NCBI GenBank assembly: GCA_964525045.1
Contig: CAZGFD010000022.1
Coordinates: forward strand, 1 to 64,000
Length of the DNA stretch: 64,000 nt
Reading direction: 5' to 3'
Source of the DNA: G020348185 sp964525045
GTDB taxonomy: Bacteria > Nitrospirota > Nitrospiria > Nitrospirales > UBA8639
Of the stretch, positions 1-8,978 are shown one piece after another. The notes below the pieces were generated by a model. That model was not told the DNA's origin. It searched no databases and saw nothing but the letters and a program-made list of their open reading frames with translations. The translations under genes were made by a program, and so were the position numbers. The stretch's first letter is position 1. Each line of letters begins with the position of its first letter.

Positions 1-129
1 GTCCAGAACACTGGGTTGGAATACTATTCACATATGCCTCTTAAGATACAAGGGGAGAACTGCCTGCACAACTCCGTTCAGGAGAAGGCAAAGGGTAGGG
101 GTAATGATCAAGAGTAAGGAGAAGAGGTA

Positions 130-600
130 GTGCCCATCTTTGTTGTCATTTGGCTTCATTTGATCGGGGCCGCTGCCCTGATTGGGGGACTCATCTTTTT
201 TAATTTAATATTGAAACCAGGATTGGAAGAGAAAAATTCTGAGGTTCAAAAAAATGACCTCCTGCAAAAAATGGGACGGCGATTCCGGACCGTGACCTGG
301 ATTTGCCTGATCACCCTGATCCTGACCGGTTCGTATACTATGCTATACGAAGGGGGGTCGGCCAGAATTGAAACCACATGGGGAGTGGTCCTTATGCTGA
401 AGCTATTTTTATTTGCGATTACTTTTGGTCTGATACTCATTCATGACTTTGTCTTGGATCCTTTTGGCTTCCCTTCCCGGTCCACAAAAACCCCCTCCGG
501 TCAACCTCATTCAGCAAGACGAGGGACCTACCTCCAGCAGACGATCCTGCTACTTACCCTTGTGATTTTGCTCATCGCCTCTTATCTCACCACAATGTAG
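130..600 (+). CDS. CopD-like small integral membrane protein
   Basis: A 156-residue protein with about four hydrophobic segments (roughly residues 3-27, 53-72, 83-107, 134-153). The first segment has a His followed by a Gly/Ala-rich stretch (HLIGAAALIGG) and the third ends in a His (LILIHDF). This pattern is seen in the CopD/copper-export and related DUF2269-type four-helix proteins, some of which bind heme or copper. The start is a GTG at 130, preceded by AAGGAG at 116-121 with a good spacing. The gene stands alone, converging on the ccm operon. Family assignment comes from pattern only; a function in copper handling or heme-dependent respiration is inference. Confidence 0.6.
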   Translation: MPIFVVIWLHLIGAAALIGGLIFFNLILKPGLEEKNSEVQKNDLLQKMGRRFRTVTWICLITLILTGSYTMLYEGGSARIETTWGVVLMLKLFLFAITFGLILIHDFVLDPFGFPSRSTKTPSGQPHSARRGTYLQQTILLLTLVILLIASYLTTM

Positions 601-888
601 ACTTTTGTTCCGAGGAACCGGTTTGGCGGTACGAGCTTCCGGAATCTTCTTACTCGGTAGCTGCAACATTACACCTGTTTCCGCCGGGGCGGCTTTGCGT
701 CTACGCGCCGAAGCGCTTCGATGCGCAGGCAGGTGCTGCCCTCTGCCTCTTCCCCGGAATCCAGGGTTTCTCGATTTAGGGATGCGAGTTCTGTTGGGAG
801 AGGGGCTTACCCATTTGATCTTTCCCGAAGAGGCACCAAAGAAGAACGTGCAACGACAAAAAGAAATGAATTTGGAGTCTGGCCCAGC
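601..888. other. Intergenic stretch between converging genes
   Basis: No convincing gene. An open frame exists on the plus strand (605-922), but it overlaps the end of ccmI on the other strand and has a composition unlike a real protein. The stretch is locally GC-rich with small palindromes (GAAGCGCTTC near 710-720). It may be a dispersed repeat, but that cannot be tested from one copy. Confidence 0.4.
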
Positions 889-1800
889 TCAGAAAGGTTG
901 TTCACCAGCTCTTAGTTTTTGAAGTGCCTCCTTCACGAACGCGGCGTCTTGGCTGGAGGGGTCGAGGTTTTTCACCGCGGTAGCCCAGGCTTCTTCGGCT
1001 TCTCGGTTTCGGTTGAGGTACCACAGCACCACACCGCGGTACCAATTGACACCCGGTTGATTCGGAAGATCGACGAGGACCGTGTCAAAATGAACGAGAG
1101 CGGCCTTGAAGACTTTTGGATCGTCGAATTTCCTTCTCTCTACCAGAATCACCCCCAGATTGAAATGAGCTTCGTGATTCCGGGGTTCGAGTTCAAGAAC
1201 CTTGATCCAAGCTTGTTGGGCTTCTTCAAATCGCTCAAGTGCGAGATAGGATCGTCCCGCCATGATTTGGCCTTGGAGATCGTCCGGGTTTTCTTTTAAC
1301 CGTTTTTCCAGCCTCGCGACCATTTCTAACGGATCCGGTCCTTCCTGGCGCATGTCGTTTTGCACTCTGGCAAGTTCCTGGATGGCTTGCCACTGGACAA
1401 ACCCATAAATGCCAAAGGAAGCCAGAAGGACCCCCACCGTGCATACCGTGGCCGGCAACCAGATTCTCTTCCGGGTGGTAGCGTCTGCACCTTCCATTTG
1501 CGGTTCCAAGGCTTGTGCTTGCAGATCTTCAAGGCGATCAAGGACTTGTAGCAAGCGGCGTTCGTCGGTGGCTTTGAGACGCGTATAATCTTCGGATTCC
1601 AATCGTCCTTGTTCCAGTTCCACATCCAATTCCTGAATCGAACGGACCAACACCTCCCGTTCAAGTCCCAAATCAGCTAGTTCTTCCGTCCGGTCATCAT
1701 GGTGAAACGGGGAAACAGGGTCAGGGTCCTTCCGCCAAAAAGGTAAGGTGAGAGCGACAATAACCAGCACCAGAATGATGGCAAGTGGGATCAGGAGCAT
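889..1800 (-). CDS. ccmI: Cytochrome c maturation protein CcmI (TPR heme-lyase chaperone)
   Basis: A 303-residue protein with an N-terminal membrane anchor (about residues 2-22), a coiled-coil rich in Glu/Leu (about 38-95) containing the typical early motif of the family, a second hydrophobic segment near 110-135, then TPR repeats over about 155-280. CcmI presents apocytochrome c to the CcmF/CcmH heme ligation complex on the periplasmic side. It is the last gene of the ccm operon and starts 17 bases after ccmH. It lacks a long extra periplasmic domain, so it is a compact version. Position and architecture agree; sequence identity to model CcmI proteins is probably low. Confidence 0.85.
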   Translation of the reverse strand: MLLIPLAIILVLVIVALTLPFWRKDPDPVSPFHHDDRTEELADLGLEREVLVRSIQELDVELEQGRLESEDYTRLKATDERRLLQVLDRLEDLQAQALEPQMEGADATTRKRIWLPATVCTVGVLLASFGIYGFVQWQAIQELARVQNDMRQEGPDPLEMVARLEKRLKENPDDLQGQIMAGRSYLALERFEEAQQAWIKVLELEPRNHEAHFNLGVILVERRKFDDPKVFKAALVHFDTVLVDLPNQPGVNWYRGVVLWYLNRNREAEEAWATAVKNLDPSSQDAAFVKEALQKLRAGEQPF

Positions 1801-1817
1801 TTAAACTGTGTACGCCT

Positions 1818-2285
1818 TCAGGATTGGAGTTCCCGTTCTATTCGTTTTCGGGACTGTGGATCGAGGGGTGGAGGTTGATTGGTGGGGGGGTGTTTCGTGT
1901 CACGCACCCAATTGGCGACTTCCTTATAGAGAAAGAGTCCTCCGATCAGAAGCAACAGAAAGGGGGCAACCCAAATGAGCCAGTTAACACCCCTTTTGGG
2001 AGGCTGCATGAGAATATAATCCCCATACCGGCTGAGAAAGTAGGCGTGAATCTCTTCAGGGGATTGTCCCTGAATGAGTCGTTCTCTGACCGCATCCCGC
2101 ATTTGTTTCGCCAAAGGGGCCCCCGATTCCCAGATGTTCTCTGTTTGACAGACCGTGCAGCGCAAGGTCTTGGCGATTTCTCTCACCTGAATGTCGAGTT
2201 CAGATTCCTTAACCACGGCCCCCGAGGCGATTACAGGCAGCAGGAGGAACAGGAATACAGGGAAATGTTTAAGATGCATCATCAC
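1818..2285 (-). CDS. ccmH: Cytochrome c maturation protein CcmH (thiol oxidoreductase)
   Basis: A 155-residue protein with a signal peptide or anchor (about residues 4-22), the CcmH redox motif LRCTVC with Cys43 and Cys46, the downstream three-helix segment ending in RYGDYILM, and a C-terminal transmembrane helix (about 101-122). The family reduces or resolves the CXXCH disulfide of apocytochrome c before heme attachment. The start is a run GTG-ATG-ATG at 2285/2282/2279; the GTG overlaps the TGA stop of ccmG, which indicates translational coupling, and the true start could be any of the three. Confidence 0.93.
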   Translation of the reverse strand: MMMHLKHFPVFLFLLLPVIASGAVVKESELDIQVREIAKTLRCTVCQTENIWESGAPLAKQMRDAVRERLIQGQSPEEIHAYFLSRYGDYILMQPPKRGVNWLIWVAPFLLLLIGGLFLYKEVANWVRDTKHPPTNQPPPLDPQSRKRIERELQS

Positions 2286-2836
2286 GTTGAAGGTTGAGAA
2301 TCGTTGAGCAGGGGTGTGATCACCCGTTCAATCAGATTGGTATACACCGGTCCCACAATTGGTCCCACATACTTATGTTGGATTAGGCCCTGCTGATCGA
2401 TGACAAACGTTTCCGGGACTCCGTACACACCATAATCAATGGCGAAGGTGCCTTTGATATCACGCACATGCTGAAAAGAAGATCCATAGGTTCTGAGATA
2501 TTCCTGGGCAGCAAGAAGTTCATCCTGGTAATTGATTCCCAGCATCACGAAGTTGGGATTGTCTTTGAAGTGTTCATGAAGGCGAAGGATACTCTCATGT
2601 TCAACTTTACATTCGTAACACCAGGAGGCCCAGAAATTCAGTAACACAACTTTTCCTTTATACTGATCAAGGGAGATCAGCTCTCCGGAATCGACCTCCG
2701 GTCCGGTAAAAGATGGGGCAGAGGTACCAATGAGGACGGTGGGAATGCTGCGAGGATCTCCCCAAAGCCCTTGATAAAAGAGAGCGAACAGCCCTAACAG
2801 ACAGACGACAAGTGTGATTTGAGTGCCCCGACTCAT
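2282..2836 (-). CDS. ccmG: CcmG/ResA-type membrane-anchored thioredoxin
   Basis: A 184-residue protein with an N-terminal anchor (about residues 7-25) and a thioredoxin fold carrying WASWCYEC (Cys73, Cys76). CcmG passes electrons from CcdA to CcmH and apocytochrome c in the periplasm. The ATG at 2836 forms an ATGA overlap with the ccmF stop; a longer open frame reaching 2905 runs inside ccmF and is not needed. The cis-Pro loop (GVPETFVIDQQG) is present, as in the ResA/TlpA branch. The gene lies in the canonical order F-G-H. Confidence 0.93.
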   Translation of the reverse strand: MSRGTQITLVVCLLGLFALFYQGLWGDPRSIPTVLIGTSAPSFTGPEVDSGELISLDQYKGKVVLLNFWASWCYECKVEHESILRLHEHFKDNPNFVMLGINYQDELLAAQEYLRTYGSSFQHVRDIKGTFAIDYGVYGVPETFVIDQQGLIQHKYVGPIVGPVYTNLIERVITPLLNDSQPST

Positions 2837-4782
2837 TCCTCTTTCCTTTTTGGCCGGAAAATATTGAGAAAGACGCCCAATCCCATAATTCCGCCTCCCC
2901 CCCATACCCAGAGAATGAGCGGGTTGATGACCCCCCTCGCCACCGCCACACCTTCAGGGGAAACCTCTGGCATCGTCAAGAAAATGTGACCCATGTTGAT
3001 GGCGAAAATGGCAGATTCGGTAGTGGGCGTCTGGGTCGCATCATAGATTCGCTTTTGGGGTTTAAGTTCCGTAATAAATTTCCCTTCCCGCGTAACCTCG
3101 AAGACCCCTTCCTGAGCCTTCCAATTCTGGCCCTCAACCTCGTGGATATTCAGGAGTTTCATTCGATAATCGGAAATGGAAAATTCATCGCCGACTTTCA
3201 TGGACACGACTTTTTCCGATTGATAGATGGTGGAGGCGATAATCCCCACGACAAGAACCAAGGCCCCCAAGTGGGTAATCAGGCTAGCATATCGTCGTTG
3301 ATTGGCCGAAAAGGCCCTCATAGATCCTTTGAAGACGTTGACGTGTTCCCGCCGGGCATACAGTTGAGAGATTTTTCCAAAATCCAGGAAGATGGCACTC
3401 GCCGAAAATCCCACCACAAATCCTCCGGCCAAAGCGTAGAGGCTAAAAATGCCGGATATAAAGAGAATCACGACCGTGGCTAGGCCGATACTGAGAGGTA
3501 TCAGAAAACTTTTTTTCAAGCTGGCTAGGGAGGCCTTTCGCCAGGGAATATAAGGACCAACGCCCATCAAGAACAATAACCCCAAGGCAATAGGCATAAA
3601 GACCGCATTGTAATAGGGTGGCCCCACCGTCACTTTAGAGCCATTGAGGGTCTCGATCATGAGGGGGTAGAGGGTTCCTAGAAAGACCGTGGCGGCTGCG
3701 ACCAAAAAGAACAAGTTATTAAAAAGAAAAATTGATTCCCGGGAGACCAGAGAGTCCATTTCAACTTGGCTTTGGAGTTTCTTCGACTGAATCATTAAGG
3801 TGCCGAAGGCAACCCCGATGACCAGGGCGACAAACATGAGAATGTAAAGGCCCCGTTCCGGATCGGTAGCAAAGGTGTGAACGGATGTCAGGACCCCGCT
3901 TCTCACGAGGAACGTTCCGATGAGCGAAAGGGAAAAGGTGACGATGATGAGGAACAGGTTCCACACCTTGAACATTTTTCGTTTTTCTTGGACTAGAACC
4001 GAGTGAAGATACGCGGTTCCAACCAGCCACGGCATAAATGAGGCATTTTCCACGGGGTCCCACCCCCAATAACCTCCCCAGCCCAATTCGTAGTACGCCC
4101 AGTATCCTCCTAACAAAATTCCCGTGGTGAGACAAAGCCAGGCAAACACCGTCCAGCGCTGAGTGACTTTGATCCATTCTTCCCCCAGCCGACCCGAGAA
4201 GAGGGCAGCCATTGCAAAGGCGAAGGGAATGGAAAATCCGACATAGCCCATGTAGAGCATGGGTGGATGCAGGACCATGGCGGGGTCTTGAAGCAGGGGA
4301 TTCAAATCTTTGCCATCGGCGGGCATGGGAATGAGACGGGCGAAGGGGCTCGATAAAAAGACAATGAGGGAAAGAAACCCAAGCATGACCCCTGATTCGA
4401 CGGCGATTAAATAGGGCATGATCGTGGGTTGGGTCCGCCAGTGAAGCCAGACGGCGAGGGTGCTGAAGGTCGAGAGAATGAATACCCACAGCAACAAGGA
4501 GCCTTCGTGACCTCCCCACACGGCGGAGATCGTATAGAAAAAAGGTAATTTCGAATTGGAATTGTTCGCCACATACGCAACAGAAAAATCCCTCACAATG
4601 AAGGCATAGACGAGGGAGGCCATTCCTATAAAGAGTAAGGCAAAAATCAACGTAACCGAAATCCGGCCGACACGTACCCAGTCCGGGTTTCGCGTTCGGA
4701 GGGCTGCGATGGAGGATCCAATTCCTAAAACGGAAAGGACCAAGGCGACCACGACGGAAAAATGCCCTATTTCTATAATCAT
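2833..4782 (-). CDS. ccmF: Heme lyase subunit CcmF
   Basis: A 649-residue polytopic membrane protein with some 14-15 hydrophobic segments and the heme-handling WWD signature (GGYWGWDPVENASFMPWL region, about residues 230-250). CcmF is the core of the System I heme ligase, taking holo-CcmE heme and attaching it to apocytochrome c at the periplasmic face. Length matches the family (about 630-660). It begins 18 bases after ccmE and overlaps ccmG by four bases. Confidence 0.97.
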   Translation of the reverse strand: MIIEIGHFSVVVALVLSVLGIGSSIAALRTRNPDWVRVGRISVTLIFALLFIGMASLVYAFIVRDFSVAYVANNSNSKLPFFYTISAVWGGHEGSLLLWVFILSTFSTLAVWLHWRTQPTIMPYLIAVESGVMLGFLSLIVFLSSPFARLIPMPADGKDLNPLLQDPAMVLHPPMLYMGYVGFSIPFAFAMAALFSGRLGEEWIKVTQRWTVFAWLCLTTGILLGGYWAYYELGWGGYWGWDPVENASFMPWLVGTAYLHSVLVQEKRKMFKVWNLFLIIVTFSLSLIGTFLVRSGVLTSVHTFATDPERGLYILMFVALVIGVAFGTLMIQSKKLQSQVEMDSLVSRESIFLFNNLFFLVAAATVFLGTLYPLMIETLNGSKVTVGPPYYNAVFMPIALGLLFLMGVGPYIPWRKASLASLKKSFLIPLSIGLATVVILFISGIFSLYALAGGFVVGFSASAIFLDFGKISQLYARREHVNVFKGSMRAFSANQRRYASLITHLGALVLVVGIIASTIYQSEKVVSMKVGDEFSISDYRMKLLNIHEVEGQNWKAQEGVFEVTREGKFITELKPQKRIYDATQTPTTESAIFAINMGHIFLTMPEVSPEGVAVARGVINPLILWVWGGGGIMGLGVFLNIFRPKRKEE

Positions 4783-4800
4783 GGTGAAAAAATGGAAAGG

Positions 4801-5277
4801 TTAGGGTGAAAGGGTTTTCATGAAATCTTTTTTGGGAAGCTTCACGCCGGCCCGTTTTAATTCAATTGGCATGTAGTCTTCAGAATGTTTTGCCATAATC
4901 ATGGAGGAGTAAAAAGTATTACCGTTACGCCAATGCCCTTCGGCGACAGCCCCCTGGCCTTCCTTAAATAAATCCGGAGGAATTCCTCGAAACACGACCG
5001 GAATGGTGGCTGTCCCATCGGTCAGTTCAAAAGTCAAGCCGACAGGATCTGATTGTGTGGTGACACTCCCTTTGACGACCATGCCGGCAACCCTCACCTT
5101 TTGCTGGGTGCGTTCCGCGGGAAGGGCCCGAACCTCTGACGGCGTGACAAAGTAAACCAAATTCTCTCCAAAGTTCCCTAACGCCAAATAGCCAAGTGCT
5201 CCGGCGACAAGCAGCACACTGACGATGACACCGGTTTTTTTACCTTGAGTCCACATGGAATTCTGCCTGGGGTTCAT
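4801..5277 (-). CDS. ccmE: Periplasmic heme chaperone CcmE
   Basis: A 158-residue protein with one N-terminal transmembrane helix (about residues 16-33) followed by an OB-fold. The covalent heme-binding His131 and the axial Tyr135 are present in AKHSEDYMP, matching the family HxxxY motif. CcmE receives heme from the CcmABCD exporter and hands it to CcmF. Two starts are possible: ATG 5277, which overlaps the upstream gene by 38 bases, or ATG 5256 (Met8). The shorter form still keeps the whole helix. Confidence 0.95.
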   Translation of the reverse strand: MNPRQNSMWTQGKKTGVIVSVLLVAGALGYLALGNFGENLVYFVTPSEVRALPAERTQQKVRVAGMVVKGSVTTQSDPVGLTFELTDGTATIPVVFRGIPPDLFKEGQGAVAEGHWRNGNTFYSSMIMAKHSEDYMPIELKRAGVKLPKKDFMKTLSP

Positions 5278-5755
5278 AGAGTTTGGACTCTTTAATGACT
5301 TGGAATAACGAGGTCACTCTTCGACTCATTGTAAAGACAAGAAGAATCAAAGGAATAACCCCGACAAGATAGGCGCTAATGACAAAACCGTAGTTGGTCA
5401 CCAGAGCGATATCACGAGCTCGAAAGATCTGTTCTGCCGAGTCCCATTGACCTACCACAATCAGAGTTTTTAATTCTCGAAGATTTTCCGGGGGTGCTCC
5501 ATGATAGTGAACAGTGACGGTGGCCATTTCCCCTTGTAACCTGAATTGAGCCTCACCTTCCTGGAGGTCGCCTGAAAGGCTTCCACTCTTGACCATTCCT
5601 TCCAATCGAACGGAAGGGCTGTTAGAGGAGCTGTTTTTGACGATCCATCCCGGAGTGACACTGGCCAAGTTTTGCTGATAGTGTTGATAGGTGAGGCCTG
5701 AAAGAATCAAGGCGATGACAATCAGGGCAGCCCAACGGGTATAAAACAAGGTCAT
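5240..5755 (-). CDS. CcmE-like OB-fold protein with a CcmD-like C-terminal helix
   Basis: A 171-residue protein in the position where ccmD is expected, between ccmC and ccmE. Residues 8-26 form a membrane anchor. Residues about 48-118 read as an OB-fold resembling the next gene, CcmE (VRLEGMVKSGSL against VRVAGMVVKGSV; HYHGAPPENL against VFRGIPPDLF). At the position of the heme His there is LVTNY, with no His. Residues about 121-145 (FVISAYLVGVIPLILLVF) followed by basic residues resemble the single helix of CcmD. It overlaps ccmC by ATGA. I infer a fusion of a non-heme CcmE-like domain with CcmD; no experimental function is known to me. Confidence 0.75.
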   Translation of the reverse strand: MTLFYTRWAALIVIALILSGLTYQHYQQNLASVTPGWIVKNSSSNSPSVRLEGMVKSGSLSGDLQEGEAQFRLQGEMATVTVHYHGAPPENLRELKTLIVVGQWDSAEQIFRARDIALVTNYGFVISAYLVGVIPLILLVFTMSRRVTSLFQVIKESKLYEPQAEFHVDSR

Positions 5756-6492
5756 TGGCCAACTTTCGATAAATGAACCTGACTTAAGAGTCGACCTTTT
5801 TTCGCATCAAACAAGTTAACTAAGTATAACATTTGCGTTCGGATCATGAGCATATAGGTGAAAAGAAGGGTAAACCCAATACTCATGATCGATAAAGGCA
5901 GCAGAATATCCCCAGAGATACTCACTCCTCTGAGGGAAATCGAAAGAGGTTGGTGTAATGTCCGCCACCATTCCGCTGCGAAATAAATAATCGGTAAGTC
6001 CAAGCCTCCGACAATGGCAAGAACCGCAGCGTATCGTCCTGCCTGTTCAGGATCGTCGACCATCGTCCGTAACATGAGATATCCGGCCAGGATCATGAGT
6101 AATACGGCAAAGGACACGAGTTTGGGGTCCCAGGTCCACCAGGTATTCCATGTGGGTTTGGCCCAAATCGATCCAGTCACCAATGCGACGGCTGTGAACA
6201 CGGCGCTCGTACCTGCAGCGGCATGACACATGTTGTCAATCAACGGATCTCGTTTCCACAAGTACCAAAGACTCCCGCCAAACAGGACGGTGTACCCAAA
6301 AAGGGCCGTATGAGCCAGTGGGACATGCACATACATGACTCGTACGATCTCTCCTTGATAATAGTCAGGAGGCGAAGAGATCAACCCAAGATACATCCCT
6401 GAGATTAAACACAGTGCGGCGCCGCCCCCAAACCAGCCCTTATAGCGTTGAATGTGGCGGATAAATCGGTTGATCGTAGGCAACAAGGACAT
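5752..6492 (-). CDS. ccmC: Heme exporter/handling protein CcmC
   Basis: A 246-residue protein with six transmembrane helices and a WWD domain (TWNTWWTWDPKL, about residues 114-125) flanked by conserved His residues (YVHVPLAH near 56-61, and TLHQP further on). CcmC loads heme onto CcmE at the periplasmic surface and works with CcmAB and CcmD. ATG at 6492. About 160 bases separate it from ccmB, the only sizeable gap in the operon; no gene or clear promoter is visible there. Confidence 0.96.
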   Translation of the reverse strand: MSLLPTINRFIRHIQRYKGWFGGGAALCLISGMYLGLISSPPDYYQGEIVRVMYVHVPLAHTALFGYTVLFGGSLWYLWKRDPLIDNMCHAAAGTSAVFTAVALVTGSIWAKPTWNTWWTWDPKLVSFAVLLMILAGYLMLRTMVDDPEQAGRYAAVLAIVGGLDLPIIYFAAEWWRTLHQPLSISLRGVSISGDILLPLSIMSIGFTLLFTYMLMIRTQMLYLVNLFDAKKGRLLSQVHLSKVGQ

Positions 6493-6653
6493 GATGGAAC
6501 GAATTTACGAGAGTGTCATTTTAGGCAGTTTCAAATTTCAGGGAAATTGAGGTTCCAGAAAATTTGGACTTATTGAGATGGTTAGCGTCTAACAGCTTTT
6601 GACTGCCTCACAAGGTTCTAATTAGGCGAATTCTTCGGGGGTGGTGTTGGGAG

Positions 6654-7331
6654 CTATGAGTCCAGAATCAGCTCAAACAACCAGAAGGAGGCGACAGTAA
6701 AGATCACGTTAAAAATGATGAGCAATTCCAACCATTGGGAATATAGACCGAGGGGCGCACCGTTTAACGCCCCTCTCGTGGCTTCAACAGCGGCAATCAT
6801 GACTGGGACTGCGAGAGGAAGAAGCAAGACCGGGAGCATCACTTCCCGTGCTCGAATCTGAACGGTTAAAGCTGAAAAGAGCGTTCCTACTGCAGAAAGG
6901 CCCAGTGTTGCTAAAAAAAATATTAACAGAAGAAGTCCGATTTCTTCAACAACGTCCAAGTTGAAGAACAATACAAACAAAGGAAACAACAGGACTTCAA
7001 CGGTGAGCATAAATAACAAATTGGCGGTCATTTTCCCAAGATAGATGGCCCCTTTTGGGGCTGGGCTTAATTGGAGATATTCTAGACAATCGTTATGAAG
7101 TTCAACCGTAAAGGATTTTCCCAAGCCGATAATGCCGGTGAACGCAAAGGCCACCCAAATGATTCCAGCGATTAATTCCCTGACAGCGTCTTGATCCATT
7201 GAGAAGCTGAAGCTGAACACCAGGATGACGATCATGGCAAAGAACAACATAGAGGAGAGTGTCTCCCGGCTTCTGATCTCGGTAATCAGGTCTTTCCAGA
7301 CCACCCATTGGATTACCTTAAGAAAGGTCAT
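6654..7331 (-). CDS. ccmB: ABC heme exporter membrane subunit CcmB
   Basis: A 225-residue protein with six predicted transmembrane helices, N-terminal amphipathic WKDLITEIRSRE and the family pattern GIIWVAFAFTGIIGLGKSF. It is the permease half of the CcmAB transporter, which drives release of holo-CcmE from CcmC. The start at 7331 lies 14 bases inside the end of ccmA, so the two are translationally coupled. Confidence 0.95.
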   Translation of the reverse strand: MTFLKVIQWVVWKDLITEIRSRETLSSMLFFAMIVILVFSFSFSMDQDAVRELIAGIIWVAFAFTGIIGLGKSFTVELHNDCLEYLQLSPAPKGAIYLGKMTANLLFMLTVEVLLFPLFVLFFNLDVVEEIGLLLLIFFLATLGLSAVGTLFSALTVQIRAREVMLPVLLLPLAVPVMIAAVEATRGALNGAPLGLYSQWLELLIIFNVIFTVASFWLFELILDS

Positions 7332-7992
7332 TGGTTGTCTGACTGTCGAGGTTGAAAGGATGGAGAGTCCCTTGACGGAGGATCCCGGTCCGGCTAGCCA
7401 CCTGGGTCGCTTTTATTCGATCGTGGGTCGTCATAAATGCGGTCCCTCCTTTTTTTAGGAGGTCCCGAATCAGGTCATTAGTAATTTCTACGCCTGTCTC
7501 ATCAAGGGCGTTATAGGGCTCGTCAAGAAAAAGCACTTTGGGTTGGATGAGGAACACCTTAGCGAGTCCGAGCCGTTTCTTCATTCCTGCTGAAAAGAAT
7601 CGAACTTTGAGGTCCTGAAAGGCACCAATGTTGACAAAATCCAAGGCACGAGTAATTTCTTGAAAGGTCGGAGACTTTCCACGCAAAGCAGAAGCGAATT
7701 GAATGTTTTCTATGGCATTAAGGTCGTCATAAAGATACGAACCATGGGCCAATATCATTACAAAGTTCCGAATGGCTGATTTTTGCGTGATTCCATTGTA
7801 TCCAAGAATCTCAAATCGTCCCGACGTCGGTCGTGTCAAGGTGGCCAAAACCTGAAGTAATGTCGTTTTCCCGGCCCCATTCGGTCCGAATAGGGCAAAG
7901 CATTCCCCCGCAGGAATAGAGAAGGAAAGATCGTCAAAGATCTTATAAAACCCGAAGGATTTACTCAGTTGGACCGATTGAATGGTAATCAT
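7318..7992 (-). CDS. ccmA: Heme exporter ATPase CcmA
   Basis: An ABC ATPase of 224 residues counted from the ATG at 7992; a TTG two codons earlier is less likely. Walker A GPNGAGKT (about residues 36-43), a signature region FFSAGMKKRL in which the usual Q after SAG is M, and Walker B VLFLDEP. CcmA powers the CcmAB complex in cytochrome c maturation. It is the first gene of the operon and faces tlpA divergently. Confidence 0.95.
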   Translation of the reverse strand: MITIQSVQLSKSFGFYKIFDDLSFSIPAGECFALFGPNGAGKTTLLQVLATLTRPTSGRFEILGYNGITQKSAIRNFVMILAHGSYLYDDLNAIENIQFASALRGKSPTFQEITRALDFVNIGAFQDLKVRFFSAGMKKRLGLAKVFLIQPKVLFLDEPYNALDETGVEITNDLIRDLLKKGGTAFMTTHDRIKATQVASRTGILRQGTLHPFNLDSQTTNDLS

Positions 7993-8126
7993 GGGCAATC
8001 AGGAGAAGAAATGCGAAGCTAGTGTAGGGAACCCATTCGTGACTTGTCTAGCGGTAGAATGATGGAAAAGTCCTCGTTCAAACCTAAAGATCACACTCCC
8101 CGGTGATAAGGAGGCTGGGTTGAACA

Positions 8127-8156
8127 TTGACGACACAAATGATTGGATTTTATCAT
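8127..8156 (+). promoter_or_regulatory. Possible sigma-70 promoter upstream of tlpA
   Basis: TTGACG at 8127-8132 and TATCAT at 8151-8156, with an 18-base spacer, lie about 70 bases before the tlpA start in the divergent ccmA/tlpA intergenic region. Only moderate matches to consensus. Confidence 0.3.
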
Positions 8157-8228
8157 GGATACTATTGACTCTCGTGACCCTTGTAATAATGTGAGCTCCC
8201 CATCCCTCCCTCACGAGTCAAGGACGTT

Positions 8229-8822
8229 ATGGTGACATGGTCCTCCAGATTTGGGCGGCGAAGCCTTTTGGTCCTTTTGCTGAGCATCGAAGGGCCACTT
8301 TTTATGTTTGGATGTGATTCTGGTTATTCGAATCCTTCAAATGAGGCTGCAGCCGACAGCCAACCCGCTAGTGTCACAAGGGGATTGCCCTCTATGGGAA
8401 GTGTGTCCCCCTCCTTTCAATTGCTTGATTTAAAGGGAAACCAAATTTCCTTGTCCGATTATAATGGGAAAGTTGTTTTGTTAAATTTTTGGGCCACCTG
8501 GTGTGCGCCATGTCGAGTAGAAATGCCGGCGATGGAATCACTTTACCAGGATTTGCATCAGGACGGGTTGGAGGTCCTGGCTATTTCCATCGATCCCCAA
8601 GGCATGGTCGTGACGCGTCCTTTTCAAGAAGCGATGGGGCTGACATTTCCTATTCTTCATGACTCGGATTATCGGGTGGGCGCGGCCTATGGAGCCCGAA
8701 CGCTTCCCATGACGTATCTGATTGATCGGAAAGGAATTATCCGACAACGGATTTTTGGGGCAAGAGATTGGAATGGGGTGGATGCCCGCCAACTCATTCG
8801 CAGCCTCCTGCAAAACACCTAA
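8229..8822 (+). CDS. TlpA/ResA-like thioredoxin, probable lipoprotein
   Basis: A 197-residue protein. N-terminal basic residues and a hydrophobic run end at Cys29 in a lipobox-like MFGC, followed by a flexible linker. The thioredoxin domain (about residues 57-190) has WATWCAPC with Cys92 and Cys95 and a cis-Pro loop LPMTYLIDRKG. Such proteins keep apocytochrome c or copper-site thiols reduced in the periplasm. It is divergent from the ccm operon and followed by ccdA, which could supply its electrons. It is a second thioredoxin beside CcmG, so roles may be divided. Confidence 0.88.
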   Translation: MVTWSSRFGRRSLLVLLLSIEGPLFMFGCDSGYSNPSNEAAADSQPASVTRGLPSMGSVSPSFQLLDLKGNQISLSDYNGKVVLLNFWATWCAPCRVEMPAMESLYQDLHQDGLEVLAISIDPQGMVVTRPFQEAMGLTFPILHDSDYRVGAAYGARTLPMTYLIDRKGIIRQRIFGARDWNGVDARQLIRSLLQNT

Positions 8823-8855
8823 CCTGATGTTGAAAAAGTCCGCGGAAGAAGGGTT

Positions 8856-8886
8856 TCAAGTTTCAGGTTTCATGTTTCAGGTTAAA
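8856..8886. repeat. Heptad-periodic tract, GTTTCRR type
   Basis: Four consecutive 7-base units of the form GTTTCAR/T (gtttcaa, gtttcag, gtttcat, gtttcag), then gttaaaa. It lies between tlpA and ccdA and is the same family as tracts at 9731, 9920 and 19487. Confidence 0.75.
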
Positions 8887-8978
8887 AGAGGCAATGCCTT
8901 GGTCGTTGGTGTTTGGTAGACTTGTTTCAGGAACTTCGAAAACGTTGATATGGTGAGTGAATCGAAAGCTGGTTCGTC

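Noticed and set aside
605..922. Plus-strand open frame of 105 codons
   Set aside because: It overlaps the end of ccmI on the opposite strand, lacks a ribosome-binding site and has an unusual composition; probably non-coding.
2837..2905. Longer N-terminus for ccmG
   Set aside because: It would lie wholly inside ccmF and has no signal-like features; the ATG at 2836 gives the standard ATGA overlap and a good membrane anchor.
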